Positions 6,337 through 6,929 of a stretch of 6,929 nt of DNA are shown here, one piece after another. The notes beneath the pieces were generated by a model. That model was not told the DNA's origin. It worked only from the letters and a program-made list of their open reading frames with translations, and made no database searches. The stretch covers positions 1-6,929 of the forward strand of contig SKGV01000085.1 in assembly GCA_007117275.1 (NCBI GenBank). The letters are read 5' to 3'. Both the position numbers and the translations under genes were made by a program. Source of the stretch: Methylophaga sp. (GTDB lineage: Bacteria > Pseudomonadota > Gammaproteobacteria > Nitrosococcales > Methylophagaceae). The number at the start of each line of letters is the position of its first letter. Position 1 is the first letter of the stretch.

Positions 6337-6353
6337 TACAATATGCGTGCCAG
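6337..6353 (-). promoter_or_regulatory. Sigma-54-like promoter for the GlnT-like gene
   Basis: The minus strand reads CTGGCACGCATATTGTA. The -24 element TGGCACG is perfect and the 10-base gap is correct, but the -12 element is TTGT where TTGC is expected. The start would be near 6326, giving a leader of about 57 nt. Nitrogen control suits the gene. No well-spaced NtrC dyad was found at the usual distance, which would fall inside the divergent gene. Confidence 0.55.
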
Positions 6354-6361
6354 CACGTTTC

Positions 6362-6380
6362 AGCGTTGACAGCCAACGCT
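6362..6380. promoter_or_regulatory. 7-bp inverted repeat before the MetX-like gene (possible operator or leader hairpin)
   Basis: AGCGTTGACAGCCAACGCT has perfect 7-bp arms separated by 5 bases. It sits 10 bases before the AAGGAG ribosome site of the + strand gene and just upstream of the minus-strand -24 element, so one protein bound here could affect both genes. Confidence 0.45.
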
Positions 6381-6404
6381 AATAGACTTTAAGGAGATGA
6401 CTAT

Positions 6405-6929
6405 ATGCATGACCAAGCGTGGCAAAAACACCGTTTTGAACTGGGTGATTTTCAATTGCAGAGTGGCCAATGGCTGCAAGATTGCTACATCGAATATAGT
6501 CAATTGGGTGAAGTCAATGCACCAAAAAATAACATTGTGCTGTTGCCAACCTATTACGGTGGTGCAATTGCGGGTAACTATCCGCTGGCGGAGTCTGGCA
6601 GCCCGCTTCGACGTTCGGACTTTTGCTTGTTGATCCCCGGCATGCTGGCAGCCGGTGAATCCAGCTCACCATCAACGGCCATAGGTGAACAAAGTGGTTG
6701 TGGCTTTCCAGCGATAAGTCTGGCGGATCAAGTCTTAGCCCAAGCTGCCATGCTGCAGGGATTGTTTGGCGATGACTATCAATTGCAACTGGTTGCTGGT
6801 TGGTCGTTGGGAGGCATGCAAAGCTTGCAGTGGGCTTGCCTGCTGCCTGAGCGGGTCAAACGCGTTGCGGCCTGGTGTTCGGGTGCGCGTTGTTATCCTC
6901 ATAACCGACTGTTCCTTGAAGGTTTGCGC
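6405..6929 (+). CDS. Homoserine O-acetyltransferase (MetX)-like alpha/beta hydrolase, 3' truncated
   Basis: The frame is open from ATG 6405 to the window end (175 codons). AAGGAG (6391-6396) lies 8 nt before this ATG; an ATG at 6397 abuts the ribosome site and is in another frame. The order of motifs follows MetX: a strand and oxyanion region (IVLLPTYYGG, 44-53), a lid stretch (LLIPGMLAAGESSSPS, 75-90), FPAISLADQV (101-110), then the nucleophile elbow AGWSLGGMQ (131-139) with S134, and LPERVKRV (147-154). The catalytic Asp and His would lie beyond the window. In MetX the strand is followed by a HALTGDSH-like stretch, which is replaced here by PTYYGG, so this is probably a MetX-family acyltransferase or hydrolase with another substrate rather than the methionine enzyme. 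Being divergent from the GlnT-like gene with a shared regulatory region suggests a linked pathway, but that is inference. Confidence 0.85.
   Translation, partial: MHDQAWQKHRFELGDFQLQSGQWLQDCYIEYSQLGEVNAPKNNIVLLPTYYGGAIAGNYPLAESGSPLRRSDFCLLIPGMLAAGESSSPSTAIGEQSGCGFPAISLADQVLAQAAMLQGLFGDDYQLQLVAGWSLGGMQSLQWACLLPERVKRVAAWCSGARCYPHNRLFLEGLR

Noticed and set aside
6366..6371. TTGACA as a -35 box for the MetX-like gene
   Set aside because: No acceptable -10 lies 16-18 bases downstream; that position falls on the ribosome site. The hexamer is part of an inverted repeat.
6270..6404. A mini-ykkC (guanidine-II) riboswitch made of two hairpins
   Set aside because: The hairpins present do not carry the ACGR loops of that class.
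6518..6566. TGCACCA (6518-6524) and TGGTGCA (6560-6566), two perfect NtrC-type half-sites upstream of the GlnT-like promoter
   Set aside because: They are 35 bases apart instead of about 4, lie in coding sequence and about 200 bp from the promoter, so they do not make a normal site.
6397..6633. A 78-codon + strand frame starting ATG 6397
   Set aside because: The ATG directly abuts the ribosome site and the frame is out of phase with the MetX-like coding frame, which has clear homology.

Overview
The window reads as a gammaproteobacterial chromosome. The gene order gltB-gltD-hemE is one known from Pseudomonas and relatives, and the GltD and HemE proteins are of the proteobacterial type. The HemE reading that starts at a GTG codon has the same length as the E. 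coli enzyme (354 aa). Base composition is moderate and even, and no insertion sequence, phage gene, tRNA, rRNA or CRISPR array is visible. I cannot name the genus.

Left part (1-3230, + strand): the 3' end of gltB (glutamate synthase large subunit), then gltD (small subunit), a strong intrinsic terminator, and hemE (uroporphyrinogen decarboxylase). The ~220 bp after hemE is a convergent junction carrying a perfect 10-bp hairpin.

Middle (3449-4910, - strand): a secreted NMT1/THI5-like ABC substrate-binding protein, of the kind found near 'urea carboxylase' (now understood as guanidine carboxylase) genes. Its 420-bp upstream region is the richest part of the window. Read on the minus strand it contains, in order: a dyad matching the NtrC consensus with a weaker second copy 32 bp away, a near-perfect sigma-54 -24/-12 promoter, a ykkC-class (guanidine-I type) riboswitch, and a Shine-Dalgarno site 7 nt before the ATG. 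This suggests two-layer control: transcription under nitrogen limitation, then gating by guanidine.

Right part (4911-6929): a type III / GlnT-like glutamine synthetase family ligase on the - strand. It is divergent from a truncated homoserine O-acetyltransferase (MetX)-like alpha/beta hydrolase on the + strand. The 135-bp space between them holds several palindromes and a second sigma-54-like promoter facing the ligase gene.

Taken together, this is a nitrogen-assimilation neighbourhood: GOGAT, a GS-family ligase and an uptake protein for a probably guanidine-like nitrogen source, with hemE as a conserved bystander. No permease, ATPase, guanidine carboxylase or hydrolase is in the window, so the catabolic route is not shown here.
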